From a virus, in the IMG/VR virus record IMGVR_UViG_3300046003_005119, positions 1 to 62,259 of that record: a stretch of DNA of 62,259 bases; one strand, written 5' to 3'. The notes under the pieces were generated by a model. The model saw only the letters and a list, made by a program, of their open reading frames with translations. It did not search any database and was not told the origin of the DNA. The position numbers were made by a program, and so were the translations under genes. Positions 40,604-48,380 of this stretch are shown here, in pieces (position 1 is the first letter of the stretch; each line of letters starts with the position of its first letter).

Positions 40604-41257
40604 TCAGAAGGGATCGTCGTCCTCTGTCGGCTCGTTGGAGAGCCCAAGAGGAGTAGGAGTGACATCCTTCGCTTGAGAGAATCGCTTCTCCCAATCATCG
40701 ATACTCGTCATTTCAGCTGGAGCGACGAGAACACCGCCAGAGTGATTGACAGCGATTTCCTGCTTGTCACGGTATCCGGCGTCGTGCTTCTTCAATTCAA
40801 GTTCGATCAGTCGTATCGGGTAGACTGTCTCTCTGGAGACGAGGCCTCCATTGCGATCGAAACTCTCCTTGACTGTCCCGTTGAAGACGAGGTCTTGATG
40901 GTGACCGATCAGTTTGTCCTTGTATGCAGTTTCGGCGAGAAGCATCGCTTCAGCGAAGTCTTCATCTTCCTCCAACGCTTTCCGGACTGTCTGAGGTGAG
41001 ACACCGGCGGCTGCTGCGCTCTCTCCCATCCGTCCCCATTTCATGAATTCGTTGAGGAATCGGCCCTTCGCAGCTTCGTCAAAACGATTGCGAGCCATGC
41101 GAACGACTGTCCGCCATTCACCGGTTTCGGGATCCTGTATATCCATCGCCTCGACCCTCGATCTACGAGACAACAGAGAGCGAGGAGCCTGACGAGCGCG
41201 GAAAGCATCATCATCATATCGGTCTCTGTAGGACTTCGGGTCTTCATCGTCGCTCAT
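40604..41257 (-). CDS. Probable terminase small subunit
   Basis: 217 residues. RFLNEFMKWGRMGESAAAAGVSPQTVRKAL is a helix-turn-helix of the kind seen in TerS and related DNA-binding proteins, followed by a conserved helix (EAMLLAETAYKDKLIGHHQD) and an acidic tail (EPTEDDDPF). It would recognise the packaging site. It is separated from terL by 3.7 kb that contain the GA/TC-free tract and repeat array. ATG 41257 has GGAG upstream; the longer frame is less likely. Confidence 0.7.
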   Translation of the reverse strand: MSDDEDPKSYRDRYDDDAFRARQAPRSLLSRRSRVEAMDIQDPETGEWRTVVRMARNRFDEAAKGRFLNEFMKWGRMGESAAAAGVSPQTVRKALEEDEDFAEAMLLAETAYKDKLIGHHQDLVFNGTVKESFDRNGGLVSRETVYPIRLIELELKKHDAGYRDKQEIAVNHSGGVLVAPAEMTSIDDWEKRFSQAKDVTPTPLGLSNEPTEDDDPF

Positions 41258-41612
41258 AATTATCTCTCCATCTATCCGCGTCAACTTGATCAAGGAGATC
41301 GCTCCAGCAGAGTTTATCCCAAAGGGCGCGCAATAGCAATCTTCATTTCGGCGGAGCCACAGTTCTACCTCTTGGAAGTTGAGTCACTTTTTCAAAGTTG
41401 AGTCACACTGATTTCGCTGAACCTGTTGTTTTTGCTGTATATTCCCTTTCTTTTTTAGAATAAATAGAATAAAGAAGTATAACTTAACTACTTCCCTCCA
41501 GCCTCAGCCAAGCGCCTGCCTTGGGCCGTGGGACGTGTAACTTAAAGCCCCTTGAGTCACGTCTTACCTAAATAAGGATGTAAAATATCTGTCTCCTCAT
41601 CACAAATATCCC
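41258..41612. promoter_or_regulatory. Divergent intergenic region with TTGAGTCA repeats
   Basis: AT-rich region between the TerS-like gene and the only plus-strand gene. AGTTGAGTCAC occurs twice near 41385-41415, TTGAGTCACG near 41550 and the inverse GTTGACTCAG near 41643. These could be operators of a regulator. The centre (41500-41540) is a short GC-rich patch. Confidence 0.5.
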
Positions 41613-41640
41613 TTGTCACACAACCACTTAGCCTTATAGA
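41613..41640 (+). promoter_or_regulatory. Plus-strand promoter (TTGTCA-16-TATAGA)
   Basis: TTGTCA and TATAGA with a 16-base spacer, 41 bases upstream of ATG 41681. A TTGACT/TATAGA pair with 15-base spacing follows closely and may be an alternative. Confidence 0.65.
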
Positions 41641-41680
41641 GTGTTGACTCAGTCTTACTCAACTTATAGAGGAGAAACCC

Positions 41681-42349
41681 ATGCTCTTGAACAAACATCA
41701 ACCAGTTCGCCCTCGCATTCATCCAGAGCTGAACTACCCTCTTCGGTATCGCACATTCCCTGACATCGGTAGAACTCGACCAATTCAGTTCACAGATCAG
41801 CGCAGCATGATAGCCCAAGCGAGAATGTATCGCTTCGTTCGCAGCGGGACGATGGAGAATGGTATTTCAATCGCTGATATGCACGATCATCTGTTTTATG
41901 ATCAACCGAAGATCAGTAAGAAGCTGATGGGACAGCTCATTGTTCAGACGGTCACATACAATCCAAGGCTGTTGCTCGGTATCACAAAACTGAACGATCG
42001 TAACAGAGTGATATATCGGTTCAACAATCTACTGGAGTTCCAGTATGGTCTTGAGTGGATGATCTGCACATGGCTCAGGAAATTTTTGAATGACACCGCT
42101 GCACCCGGAGCGCGTGTTGTTTCTGGGCCGAACATGATGTCCGAACAGCTGGATCAGCTGGCGAATTGTCCAGAGTCTGAATATATCGATGTATATGAGG
42201 AAATGATCTGGCTCTTTTCGATGGACGAGCCGGACTGGAGAAGTATCACTTCTGGGCTGATAGAAGAGATACCGATGCAGACGGAACGGGCCGTTCCGAT
42301 CAAACAGAAAGGCCCGATTCCAAAGTCGCTAGTGCCTCACAGCAGGTGA
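41681..42349 (+). CDS. Lone plus-strand gene, possible regulator (222 aa)
   Basis: MLLNKHQPVRPRIHPELNYP..., with a central SIADMHDHLFYDQPKISKKL and ITKLNDRNRVIYRFNNLLE, ending KGPIPKSLVPHSR. GGAG lies 6 bases before the ATG. It is the only gene transcribed against the rest, and repeated TTGAGTCA motifs flank its promoter, so it may be a transcriptional regulator. I recognise no domain. Its 3' end overlaps the minus-strand gene 42329-42544 by 21 bp. Confidence 0.7.
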   Translation: MLLNKHQPVRPRIHPELNYPLRYRTFPDIGRTRPIQFTDQRSMIAQARMYRFVRSGTMENGISIADMHDHLFYDQPKISKKLMGQLIVQTVTYNPRLLLGITKLNDRNRVIYRFNNLLEFQYGLEWMICTWLRKFLNDTAAPGARVVSGPNMMSEQLDQLANCPESEYIDVYEEMIWLFSMDEPDWRSITSGLIEEIPMQTERAVPIKQKGPIPKSLVPHSR

Positions 42350-42544
42350 TACACCCTTGCTCGCCTTAACGAACTCGGCATTGGCGACCAGGATCTCCGA
42401 CACGAGAGTCGTGATCTTGGTCGCACAATAGGACGCAGCGATCGAATCGCCGGTGCTGAGCTCGAGGATATGCTGTTGGAATCTCAACGCCAGCTGAGAT
42501 TCCAGCATCTCAATCTTCGCCTTTGCGACACAGATCTCACACAT
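42329..42544 (-). CDS. Small protein (71 aa)
   Basis: MCEICVAKAKIEMLESQLAL..., helical with CEIC at its start. It overlaps the upstream gene by 8 bp and the opposite-strand regulator-like gene at the end. Unknown function. Confidence 0.55.
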   Translation of the reverse strand: MCEICVAKAKIEMLESQLALRFQQHILELSTGDSIAASYCATKITTLVSEILVANAEFVKASKGVSPAVRH

Positions 42545-42848
42545 CACGAAGCGCCTCGGCGAGGATATCGCCAAGACTGAAAGTTTCACTTTCGATCTTG
42601 TTGATAAACACGACGCCATCGGATTCGACATAGCGATCGTCGATCTCGTAGGCCAGATTGTGATCCAACCCAGTCGCGTCGTAGATCTGATCCCAGATCT
42701 CGTTGTTCCTGTCGTCGGCGTCCTTACTCAGAGCATCGACGCGAGACTGGAACTCACGCTGAAGAGCCTCGCACTTCAGCTTGTGATCTTCGACGTTCTG
42801 AGCGGCCTGACGGGCCAGTTCGAGAACTTCAGGGGATGTTGACATCAT
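42537..42848 (-). CDS. Small early protein (103 aa)
   Basis: MMSTSPEVLELARQAAQNVE, then a coiled-coil stretch (LKCEALQREFQSRVDALS) and an acidic C-terminal half. ATGA overlap with gene 42845-43129. Unknown function. Confidence 0.6.
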   Translation of the reverse strand: MMSTSPEVLELARQAAQNVEDHKLKCEALQREFQSRVDALSKDADDRNNEIWDQIYDATGLDHNLAYEIDDRYVESDGVVFINKIESETFSLGDILAEALRDV

Positions 42849-43129
42849 GCTGCTTTTTCCTTTGTTGCTGTGACAAGAACACGGACCTCTTGCCAATTTT
42901 CAATCCAAACCTGAACGATCTCATACCGACGATCGTGGCGGTTCGGTCCGTTGAACTGCCAGCCGTTCTTCAGCTCATTCGCAACTTCGAGCTGAGATTC
43001 GGCGGAGTGCATGTCCTTGGGCGTCCTCACGCTGTGATACTTCGATCCAGCGGTGATCGTGTTCAGCAGGTAACGACGCCCGTTGGTGCGAACTTCCCAG
43101 AGCTCAGTGTGTTTGATTCGACGTGTCAT
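42845..43129 (-). CDS. Small early protein (94 aa)
   Basis: MTRRIKHTELWEVRTNGRRY... with a KNGWQFNGPNRHDRRYEIVQ segment. ATGA overlaps on both sides mark one polycistron with genes 42537 to 43642. Unknown function. Confidence 0.6.
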   Translation of the reverse strand: MTRRIKHTELWEVRTNGRRYLLNTITAGSKYHSVRTPKDMHSAESQLEVANELKNGWQFNGPNRHDRRYEIVQVWIENWQEVRVLVTATKEKAA

Positions 43130-43311
43130 ATTTGATCTCCATGCCATTCTTCGAGTTTCTTCACGAACGAACGCTCGTTCGGGGTGAGGTCATCACAGCG
43201 ACGCTTGCTGCGGACGTATGCACGAACCTCTTCACGCATACGTTCTTCATTCATGAACTTGGCCTGAAGACCAAGCATCGATCCTGCCCAAAGAGGGTGA
43301 TCAATGTTCAT
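43126..43311 (-). CDS. Small early protein (61 aa)
   Basis: MNIDHPLWAGSMLGLQAKFM, then a basic helix (RSKRRCDDLTPNERSFVKKL). Overlaps gene 43301-43642 by 11 bp. Unknown function. Confidence 0.55.
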   Translation of the reverse strand: MNIDHPLWAGSMLGLQAKFMNEERMREEVRAYVRSKRRCDDLTPNERSFVKKLEEWHGDQI

Positions 43312-43642
43312 TCGCGAACTCCTCCTGCCAACGAACAACGTTCGGGTCCGAGCCATTCACGGTTCCATGCAGCTCATCATAGCGAGACTGCGCTTCCCAG
43401 TCCGGTTGCGACGCGACATACGCCGAGTCTGCACAAGCCTTGTCGAACCGGACAACGGCCTCGGCATAGTCGGCGCAGTCGAAGTAATCGTCTTCCCACC
43501 CATCGGGATCGGTGTTGAGAGCGACGACTGACAGGCTCCCGTCGAAGCACATCACCATCCCAACATGGTCTCCAATCTGCATCACCCCAACTGGGCAGGT
43601 GAACGCGCGCTCAACGCGACGCTTCATACGCTTTTCGTTCAT
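43301..43642 (-). CDS. Small early protein (113 aa), first gene of operon
   Basis: MNEKRMKRRVERAFTCPVGV, then an acidic middle (DPDGWEDDYFDCADYAEA). The ATG follows the shared leader GGAGGCTACC, and a strong promoter lies at 43669-43697. Unknown function. Confidence 0.65.
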   Translation of the reverse strand: MNEKRMKRRVERAFTCPVGVMQIGDHVGMVMCFDGSLSVVALNTDPDGWEDDYFDCADYAEAVVRFDKACADSAYVASQPDWEAQSRYDELHGTVNGSDPNVVRWQEEFANEH

Positions 43643-43668
43643 GGTAGCCTCCATACGCTTCTGATACC

Positions 43669-43697
43669 AGTATGGTCCCAGAAGCGTATAATGACAA
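43669..43697 (-). promoter_or_regulatory. Strong promoter (TTGTCA-17-CATACT) with dyad
   Basis: Minus-strand TTGTCA and CATACTGG spaced 17. The -35 is part of the dyad GACAAGTAGAACTTGTC (43693-43709). The transcript begins with the GGAGGCTACCATG leader. Confidence 0.8.
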
Positions 43698-43713
43698 GTT
43701 CTACTTGTCTAGG

Positions 43714-44316
43714 TCAGATTGGACCTTTGTCCATCGCTTCGAGCATATCAGACTTTCTCTTCAGATCGTATAGACCTTGAAGCATGAACACGACGGTGTT
43801 CTTCTGATCACGACAGTCCTGCAGAGCGTGATGCGTCGTCTCGCTCGTGGGTGCGTCCTTCATCAGACCGAGTCTCTGCATCAAACGCTTCAGAGTTCGC
43901 ATATCCATATCGTCACGGAACGTTGGAAACTGGAAGATTTCCGGTCCCATCGATTCAGCCAGCGACCGCATGATGACAGCATCAAACGACGGAGAGTTCG
44001 ACCAGACATCGCCGACGCCATGTTCTCCCATCATTCGAGCAATTTCACTGAAGACTGTTCCAGTTGTCACAATCTCCTGAGGCCCACGAGCCCAAGAGGA
44101 AACCTCCTGCTCTTTCCAGAACTGAACAGTGGAGGAATCGATGGTCCGTCCGCGAAGGATCTGTGGAAGAATATCGAGATGGAGCAGCTTCTCTTCCAAG
44201 ACTTTTCCGTCGTCTCCGAAGAGCGGGTCGTTGAAGGCCAGGAGGCCGACTTGAAACACGACAGCCGATGGACGAATGTCCAGTGTTTCGATGTCAATCA
44301 TAAGATGGTTCGCCAT
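43714..44316 (-). CDS. 3'-5' exonuclease (RNase H-fold, DnaQ/DEDD-type)
   Basis: 200 residues. MIDIETLDIRPSAVVFQVG is exonuclease motif I (DxE). VWSNSPSFDAVIMRSLAE is motif II, and HHALQDCRDQKN is motif III (H-x4-D). This matches the phage exonuclease family that includes DexA-like and Rv2179c-like enzymes. It may degrade RNA or single-stranded DNA. Confidence 0.85.
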   Translation of the reverse strand: MANHLMIDIETLDIRPSAVVFQVGLLAFNDPLFGDDGKVLEEKLLHLDILPQILRGRTIDSSTVQFWKEQEVSSWARGPQEIVTTGTVFSEIARMMGEHGVGDVWSNSPSFDAVIMRSLAESMGPEIFQFPTFRDDMDMRTLKRLMQRLGLMKDAPTSETTHHALQDCRDQKNTVVFMLQGLYDLKRKSDMLEAMDKGPI

Positions 44317-44449
44317 ATCTTTTGTGTGCCTTTGGTTATGGGGGCAAGCGGCCCCTGTTTTGAGACCCCAACGGGGCCGTCAGAAGGCCGCTGGAGGGGC
44401 GTTGACTATGCCCCCGCTAGGGTGGTAGCCTAGCGGGTGCAAAGGGCCG
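44317..44449. other. GC-rich hairpin region without gene
   Basis: Contains CCCGCTAGG/CCTAGCGGG (9-bp stem, loop 7), GGGGC/GCCCC, and a direct repeat ggccgtcagaaggccgct (about 44375 and 44445). The composition resembles the GA/TC-free tracts, but GA and TC do occur, with free runs of only 44-45 bp. Confidence 0.6.
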
Positions 44450-44593
44450 TCAGAAGGCCGCTTTTAGCATCTCGACTGGCGTGATGCAGGCAGGGTTTTC
44501 CCAGGAATCACAACCCATCACGATGTTCATCAAAATGAATGTGATCAGCATGGTCATAAGCACGATTGCGAGAATCATCAGAAGATGTTTCAT
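44450..44593 (-). CDS. Small membrane protein (47 aa)
   Basis: MKHLLMILAIVLMTMLITFI is a membrane helix, followed by VMGCDSWENPACITPVE with two cysteines facing the periplasm; a lipoprotein is possible. The ATG follows GGAGGCTACC and a promoter at 44621-44649. Confidence 0.65.
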   Translation of the reverse strand: MKHLLMILAIVLMTMLITFILMNIVMGCDSWENPACITPVEMLKAAF

Positions 44594-44620
44594 GGTAGCC
44601 TCCATAGGTTTCAGAAGGCC

Positions 44621-44649
44621 AGTATAGCACTCAGAAGTCAAAGAAACAA
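44621..44649 (-). promoter_or_regulatory. Promoter (TTGTTT-17-TATACT)
   Basis: Minus-strand TTGTTT and TATACTGG with 17-base spacer; the leader ends GGAGGCTACCATG at the 47-aa gene. Confidence 0.7.
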
Positions 44650-44651
44650 AC

Positions 44652-44936
44652 TCAGCCTGTCGCCTTTTCCCAGTGCTCATAGTTGAACATCTCAGGGATA
44701 TAGTTCTCAAGGATGAGAATCGTCTCAACTCGCTGGTGCTTCCCTCTGTCTGGGCGAAACAGGACGCCGACGCTCAACTTCAGTTCACCCTCCATGAGAG
44801 GTTGAGAGAGCTTCGCTCCTGGGATATGGTCACCGAGGTCAGGGCCGACATAGATTCCCATGCACCTGAAAGGCTTGTGCCACTCAGGAGGATTGGGATT
44901 CCAGAAACCGACTCGCAATCCGCTTGTCACTCTCAT
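44652..44936 (-). CDS. Hypothetical protein (94 aa)
   Basis: MRVTSGLRVGFWNPNPPEWH, then MGIYVGPDLGDHIPGAKLSQ. Start chosen for the ATGA overlap with gene 44933-45463. No family recognised. Confidence 0.6.
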   Translation of the reverse strand: MRVTSGLRVGFWNPNPPEWHKPFRCMGIYVGPDLGDHIPGAKLSQPLMEGELKLSVGVLFRPDRGKHQRVETILILENYIPEMFNYEHWEKATG

Positions 44937-45463
44937 TGCTTTTGGACCCATGATGGTGCGCCTCTTCTTGTCCAGGTCGCGGGTCGCTTGTCAGTCTTCC
45001 ATCTCGCCAACAGATATTCTTGGTAGGATACTGGAACAGGAAGCCATGTGAAGTCAAGACCGAGACCATCGTTTCTCGCCGAATTTTGAAATGGTAACAG
45101 ATCGCCAGACGGGAGACAATCATAGAATCTGTGGATATACTGGGTTCGAACGCTGCTGCTGTGAAAGGAGTCGAAGCGATAGGTCCATTCGTGTCCTAGG
45201 GCATAGGAATGTTTGATAGTCCAGTAGAAGTTGCGTTTCGAACCACGAACCCAGACAGCGCAGGGATGATTTGCGTGTGTGAGTTTGCAAATCATGCCTT
45301 CACCGACGTGATCATCGATAGGATCAATGAAGTATCCGTTCCAATGAAAATGCAGAGCAGATGACAGAAGCTGGTTCGTCTCCATCAGCATCTTGCCGAG
45401 CCTCTTATCGTCAAGAGCCTCGGCGCACTCCTTTGGGCATGTCGACGTGATGAACAGGTTCAT
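44933..45463 (-). CDS. Conserved phage protein, Pyr_excise-like (176 aa)
   Basis: MNLFITSTCPKECAEALDDKRLGKMLMETN... and ANHPCAVWVRGSKRNFYWTIKHSYALGHEWTYRF follow the pattern of the pyrimidine-dimer DNA glycosylase-like family common in phages. Catalytic activity of the phage members is not established to my knowledge. The residues ALDDKR, NHPC and EWTYRF are the conserved blocks. Confidence 0.7.
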   Translation of the reverse strand: MNLFITSTCPKECAEALDDKRLGKMLMETNQLLSSALHFHWNGYFIDPIDDHVGEGMICKLTHANHPCAVWVRGSKRNFYWTIKHSYALGHEWTYRFDSFHSSSVRTQYIHRFYDCLPSGDLLPFQNSARNDGLGLDFTWLPVPVSYQEYLLARWKTDKRPATWTRRGAPSWVQKQ

Positions 45464-45466
45464 GAT

Positions 45467-45937
45467 CTATCTCCGATATTTCGTTATTTGAGGTTCGGCA
45501 AATGGATTCTTGCCTGCACCCATCTTGGTCGGCTTGATGTAGCTTGACTCATCCATCTTGGTCGGCCAGATGTAGTGTGACTCATCCCAAGACGAGAGAA
45601 GCTTGAAGTAATCTTTTTTACTCTCAAGCGTTTCTGTCACACGCTTCTCGATCGAAGAGTAATCGATTTCCGTCATCTTGAGAGGTGGACCAGAATACCT
45701 CATCCATTTAGCCACATCTATCATGTGAGATAGTAGTCCATCATAGCCGTGTTCGATAGGATCGATAATGGTGATGCGAGTCAACTTCTCGGCGGGACGA
45801 TAGTAGTCCTTGATGTCTTGGCGCAACTGAGCAAGAAACTCGGCGACCTGCTCCTCAGTCGCCGAGTCCACATCAATCGCGGGCCTGCACTTGAGAAGCC
45901 ACGCGCCGACGCTGTCTGATTTCCGCCTGTATGACAC
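45467..45937 (-). CDS. Hypothetical protein (156 aa)
   Basis: Begins MSYRRKSDSVGAWLLKCRPA. The C-terminal part has a short repeat: WPTKMDESSYIKPTKMGAGK, preceded by WDESHYIWPTKM. No domain recognised. It overlaps the 3' end of the upstream small gene. Confidence 0.6.
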   Translation of the reverse strand: MSYRRKSDSVGAWLLKCRPAIDVDSATEEQVAEFLAQLRQDIKDYYRPAEKLTRITIIDPIEHGYDGLLSHMIDVAKWMRYSGPPLKMTEIDYSSIEKRVTETLESKKDYFKLLSSWDESHYIWPTKMDESSYIKPTKMGAGKNPFAEPQITKYRR

Positions 45938-46100
45938 GCTCTGCCTCCTTCGCTTTCATCTTGATGACACTCGTTCTTTCTGGATGAAACCAACGAGAAT
46001 CTGTGGTATCAAGAGCATATTGAACAACGCTCTTGGCGAACTTCGCAGTGACGTTCTTGTCGAACGTCACCTCAACGATCACTCTGTGAGCGCGTCTCAT
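45873..46100 (-). CDS. Small basic protein (75 aa)
   Basis: MRRAHRVIVEVTFDKNVTAK, ending RQRRRVASQVQARD. Overlaps the next gene by 65 bp, more than its neighbours do. TGATG overlap upstream. Possibly nucleic-acid binding. Confidence 0.5.
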   Translation of the reverse strand: MRRAHRVIVEVTFDKNVTAKFAKSVVQYALDTTDSRWFHPERTSVIKMKAKEAERVIQAEIRQRRRVASQVQARD

Positions 46101-46318
46101 CACTTGACTCGCCAGATGCGAGCTCCACCGTCGACGTTGCGAGCGGTGAATTTCCAGCAGTTCTTCTTCCGCCAATGAGCAGCGGAGTTCGTGAGCTGAT
46201 CGCTGGTCTTTCCTTCTTCGAAGAAGGAATCGCCAACCTCCATGGCGGCGAACGGATACTTCACCGTTCGGCTGTATCCCTCGGGCAGAGGGACATCTTT
46301 TTCAATCTCAATTGCCAT
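46100..46318 (-). CDS. Small protein (72 aa)
   Basis: MAIEIEKDVPLPEGYSRTVK, then VGDSFFEEGKTSDQLTNSAA and KKNCWKFTARNVDGGARIWR. This phage family with a KFxxR..DG.RIWR ending is common and of unknown function. Confidence 0.65.
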   Translation of the reverse strand: MAIEIEKDVPLPEGYSRTVKYPFAAMEVGDSFFEEGKTSDQLTNSAAHWRKKNCWKFTARNVDGGARIWRVK

Positions 46319-46541
46319 TTCTGAATCCTTCCATTGAGTCCTGCAACGATTCGCAGGCTTTGTCGTAGATCTGGTGAGCGTCGCCACCAAATATCGCGAA
46401 GAACATGTCCGATGACATGATCAGCACTTCGTCTTCGAGCTTGACCTCAACTCTCTGAAGAGTCTCATCTTCAAAGAGGAGTTTCATGCTCAGGAATTCT
46501 TCGAGCGTCGCATGTCTGGTGCTATATGTGAAGGTCGACAC
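46308..46541 (-). CDS. Small protein (77 aa), GTG start
   Basis: GTG at 46541 has GGGAGGG six bases upstream, better than the internal ATG at 46487. The sequence contains LEEFLSMKLLFEDETLQRVE and SSDMFFAIFGGDAHQIYDKA. Unknown function. Confidence 0.55.
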   Translation of the reverse strand: MSTFTYSTRHATLEEFLSMKLLFEDETLQRVEVKLEDEVLIMSSDMFFAIFGGDAHQIYDKACESLQDSMEGFRNGN

Positions 46542-46827
46542 TTGATCCCTCCCACGCTTCACGCTTATCGGGCCAAGTGGAAAGAATGTATTCAACAGTC
46601 TTTCCGCGCAGCTTTCTTTCCCAGTTGCGAGCTTCATCGAGGAACAGATTGAAGTGTTCATCGTTCTCGAGGAAATCAGCACAGGCGAGGTTCACCAGCG
46701 CCTTAAGAGACGAGCCATGAGCGACAGAAACTCGGTATAGCCGAATTTCGGCCGCGCTCGGCATTGGAAAGCCCAAGTTGGTGCGAGCGAAAATCGCTGA
46801 CCACACGATGAGATCAGGCTTGTCCAT
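46522..46827 (-). CDS. Small protein (101 aa)
   Basis: MDKPDLIVWSAIFARTNLGF..., with LKALVNLACADFLENDEHFN and an end SSVDLHI. GGAG lies 6 bases before the ATG. Unknown function. Confidence 0.6.
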   Translation of the reverse strand: MDKPDLIVWSAIFARTNLGFPMPSAAEIRLYRVSVAHGSSLKALVNLACADFLENDEHFNLFLDEARNWERKLRGKTVEYILSTWPDKREAWEGSSVDLHI

Positions 46828-47014
46828 TGTAGTCTCCAACGATCGTGGCTCCACGATTTCGAACGTTGTGATTCGCGCAGATATCGCACATGCGATACGG
46901 CTCGGGATCGCGAGTTTTCACGATCTTGGCCGCAGGTCGATTGCATGGAATGTAGAAGTTGTGAGAAGCAGGGCTCGCTTCTTCACAACAGTGAGGCTTG
47001 GCTTTCAGATCCAT
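46814..47014 (-). CDS. Small Cys-rich, possibly zinc-binding protein (66 aa)
   Basis: MDLKAKPHCCEEASPASHNF, then IPCNRPA and RMCDICANHN. The CC, C and CxxC set could hold one zinc ion. TGATG overlap with the upstream gene. Confidence 0.55.
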   Translation of the reverse strand: MDLKAKPHCCEEASPASHNFYIPCNRPAAKIVKTRDPEPYRMCDICANHNVRNRGATIVGDYNGQA

Positions 47015-47226
47015 CACAGCCCTTGCTCCTCAACCTGCTTGGCGGTCAAGATGGTGTAGACACCATCGCAGCGAACGACCCAGTCTCCGGGGCCACCAAG
47101 GACATCACCGATCGTGATGCCTTCTTCATCCCCGTCCCATTCCTGGGTGCATTCATGGAGGAACTCGACCATCTCCTCGCTGGGCATCTCATCACGCTGC
47201 GGGATTTGGAACTTGACAATGGTCAT
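47014..47226 (-). CDS. Small acidic protein (70 aa)
   Basis: MTIVKFQIPQRDEMPSEEMV, very acidic in the middle (ECTQEWDGDEEGITIGDVL). ATGA overlap with the 52-aa gene upstream. Could mimic nucleic acid, but that is only a guess. Confidence 0.6.
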   Translation of the reverse strand: MTIVKFQIPQRDEMPSEEMVEFLHECTQEWDGDEEGITIGDVLGGPGDWVVRCDGVYTILTAKQVEEQGL

Positions 47227-47381
47227 TTGCGACCTCCATCAATCGCAACCAAGCCACAGCGACCGACTTCGATGCCGATATACTGAAGCTCAGATTCTGC
47301 GCTCTTCATGGTGCAGCTATACATATCATAGCAGACCATATCCCACAGATCCTTGAACTTTCCTCTGAAATAGAACTTCAT
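47223..47381 (-). CDS. Small protein (52 aa), first gene of operon
   Basis: MKFYFRGKFKDLWDMVCYDM..., ending AIDGGRK. The ATG follows the leader GGAGGCTACC, with promoter 47407-47435 upstream and ATGA overlap downstream. Too short for usual ORF cut-offs, but well supported by its signals. Confidence 0.65.
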   Translation of the reverse strand: MKFYFRGKFKDLWDMVCYDMYSCTMKSAESELQYIGIEVGRCGLVAIDGGRK

Positions 47382-47406
47382 GGTAGCCTCCTTGCTTTAC
47401 CCTACC

Positions 47407-47435
47407 AGTATGCCTCCGGAGGGCGCGGATGACAA
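47407..47435 (-). promoter_or_regulatory. Strong promoter (TTGTCA-17-CATACT) with dyad
   Basis: Minus-strand TTGTCA and CATACTGG spaced 17, with dyad GACAACTAGAACTTGTC at 47431-47447 overlapping the -35. Confidence 0.8.
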
Positions 47436-47447
47436 GTTCTAGTTGTC

Positions 47448-47699
47448 CTATTTCACCAACCAGAGTTCAAAGCCTAGAGCCTGGATCAGTGTCAGCATCG
47501 TGGTATGACGAGGCCACTTTGTTCGTCCGCTACGAATGGAGAACAGCGTCGATTTGTGAACGCCGATCCTGTTGGCGAGTCGCTCGATATCCTCTTGGGC
47601 ATAGAGGGCATCTCGCAAGGCGTCCATCAACGCCTCGCGATCAGAAACCCTGACGGCCCGCTTCTCCTTGTTCAGGACAAATTGGACGATGTTTGTCAT
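47448..47699 (-). CDS. XRE-family helix-turn-helix DNA-binding protein
   Basis: 83 residues. EDIERLANRIGVHKSTLFSIRSGRTKWPRHTTMLTLIQALG is a Cro/C1-type HTH, like HigA-type antitoxins and phage repressors. No toxin is seen next to it. It ends directly at the dyad of the 47.4-kb promoter, which it or a relative might bind. Confidence 0.8.
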   Translation of the reverse strand: MTNIVQFVLNKEKRAVRVSDREALMDALRDALYAQEDIERLANRIGVHKSTLFSIRSGRTKWPRHTTMLTLIQALGFELWLVK

Positions 47700-47935
47700 C
47701 CCTCCACCTTGTGCAATTCGCCAGCAGCGTTGCGGACATACTTCTGGCCGAGGCCCAGACCGAGTTTGCCGTATCCGTTCATCTTGAAGGACTTCTCAGT
47801 CATGGTTGCCCAAGGACCGAGGCGACCGTTATATCCCTTGGTCGCGGCGTCGTAGACAGCTTCACCCTCTTTCTGGGTGAAGGTATCGCCAAAGTCGTCT
47901 TGGGTATACTTCTCGGCGCTCAGGTAACGAGTCAT
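47696..47935 (-). CDS. Small protein (79 aa)
   Basis: MTRYLSAEKYTQDDFGDTFT..., with a DAATKGYNGRLGPWATMTEK segment. ATGA overlaps on both sides. Unknown function. Confidence 0.65.
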   Translation of the reverse strand: MTRYLSAEKYTQDDFGDTFTQKEGEAVYDAATKGYNGRLGPWATMTEKSFKMNGYGKLGLGLGQKYVRNAAGELHKVEG

Positions 47936-48144
47936 TTCTCAACCTCTTTTGTAAGGATTTTCAGTGCTTCAGGGCCAGCGTGTTTCTTGCAGAGATACCT
48001 CCCGCTGATGAAGTATCTCGCGCTCCACTTGCATTGACGATCGCGTTCGGGTGTATCGTTGGCATAGTTCGACTGCCTGATCGCCTCACACTGTGGGAGG
48101 TCAGGAGCCACCGAAGGCACATAGAGAACGCGAAAGTCGGTCAC
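47932..48144 (-). CDS. Small protein (70 aa), possible zinc ligands
   Basis: MTDFRVLYVPSVAPDLPQCE, then RQCKWSARYFISGRYLCKKH. The C...C...CxxH pattern recurs in gene 49714-49893 (RCQQKA, LCRLH), suggesting a shared small zinc-binding fold. Confidence 0.6.
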   Translation of the reverse strand: MTDFRVLYVPSVAPDLPQCEAIRQSNYANDTPERDRQCKWSARYFISGRYLCKKHAGPEALKILTKEVEK

Positions 48145-48380
48145 GACTTCTGCCCTCCACTGACGATTTCATCGAACATCTGTTGCAGGTCGTCAAGGGC
48201 AATCTGCAACTGCCCCCGCTTATACTTCTTCCCAGTGATTTCACCAGCCTTGCGAAGCATGTTGGTCGGGGTGTATGAGCGATTGACCGTGAAGCCGGTT
48301 TTGAGATAGAACTTGATCGCTCCTTTGATTGCCACAAGAACGAAGCTATCGACTTCAGCTTTGCCAGTGAATGTTGTCAT
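48141..48380 (-). CDS. Small protein (79 aa), first gene of operon
   Basis: MTTFTGKAEVDSFVLVAIKG, then KRGQLQIALDDLQQMFDEIV. The ATG follows GGAGGCTACC; promoter at 48406-48434. Unknown function. Confidence 0.65.
   Translation of the reverse strand: MTTFTGKAEVDSFVLVAIKGAIKFYLKTGFTVNRSYTPTNMLRKAGEITGKKYKRGQLQIALDDLQQMFDEIVSGGQKS

Noticed and set aside
44319-44450. Fourth GA/TC-free tract
   Set aside because: The style is similar, but GA and TC occur at several places; free runs are only 44-45 bp, which could happen by chance.
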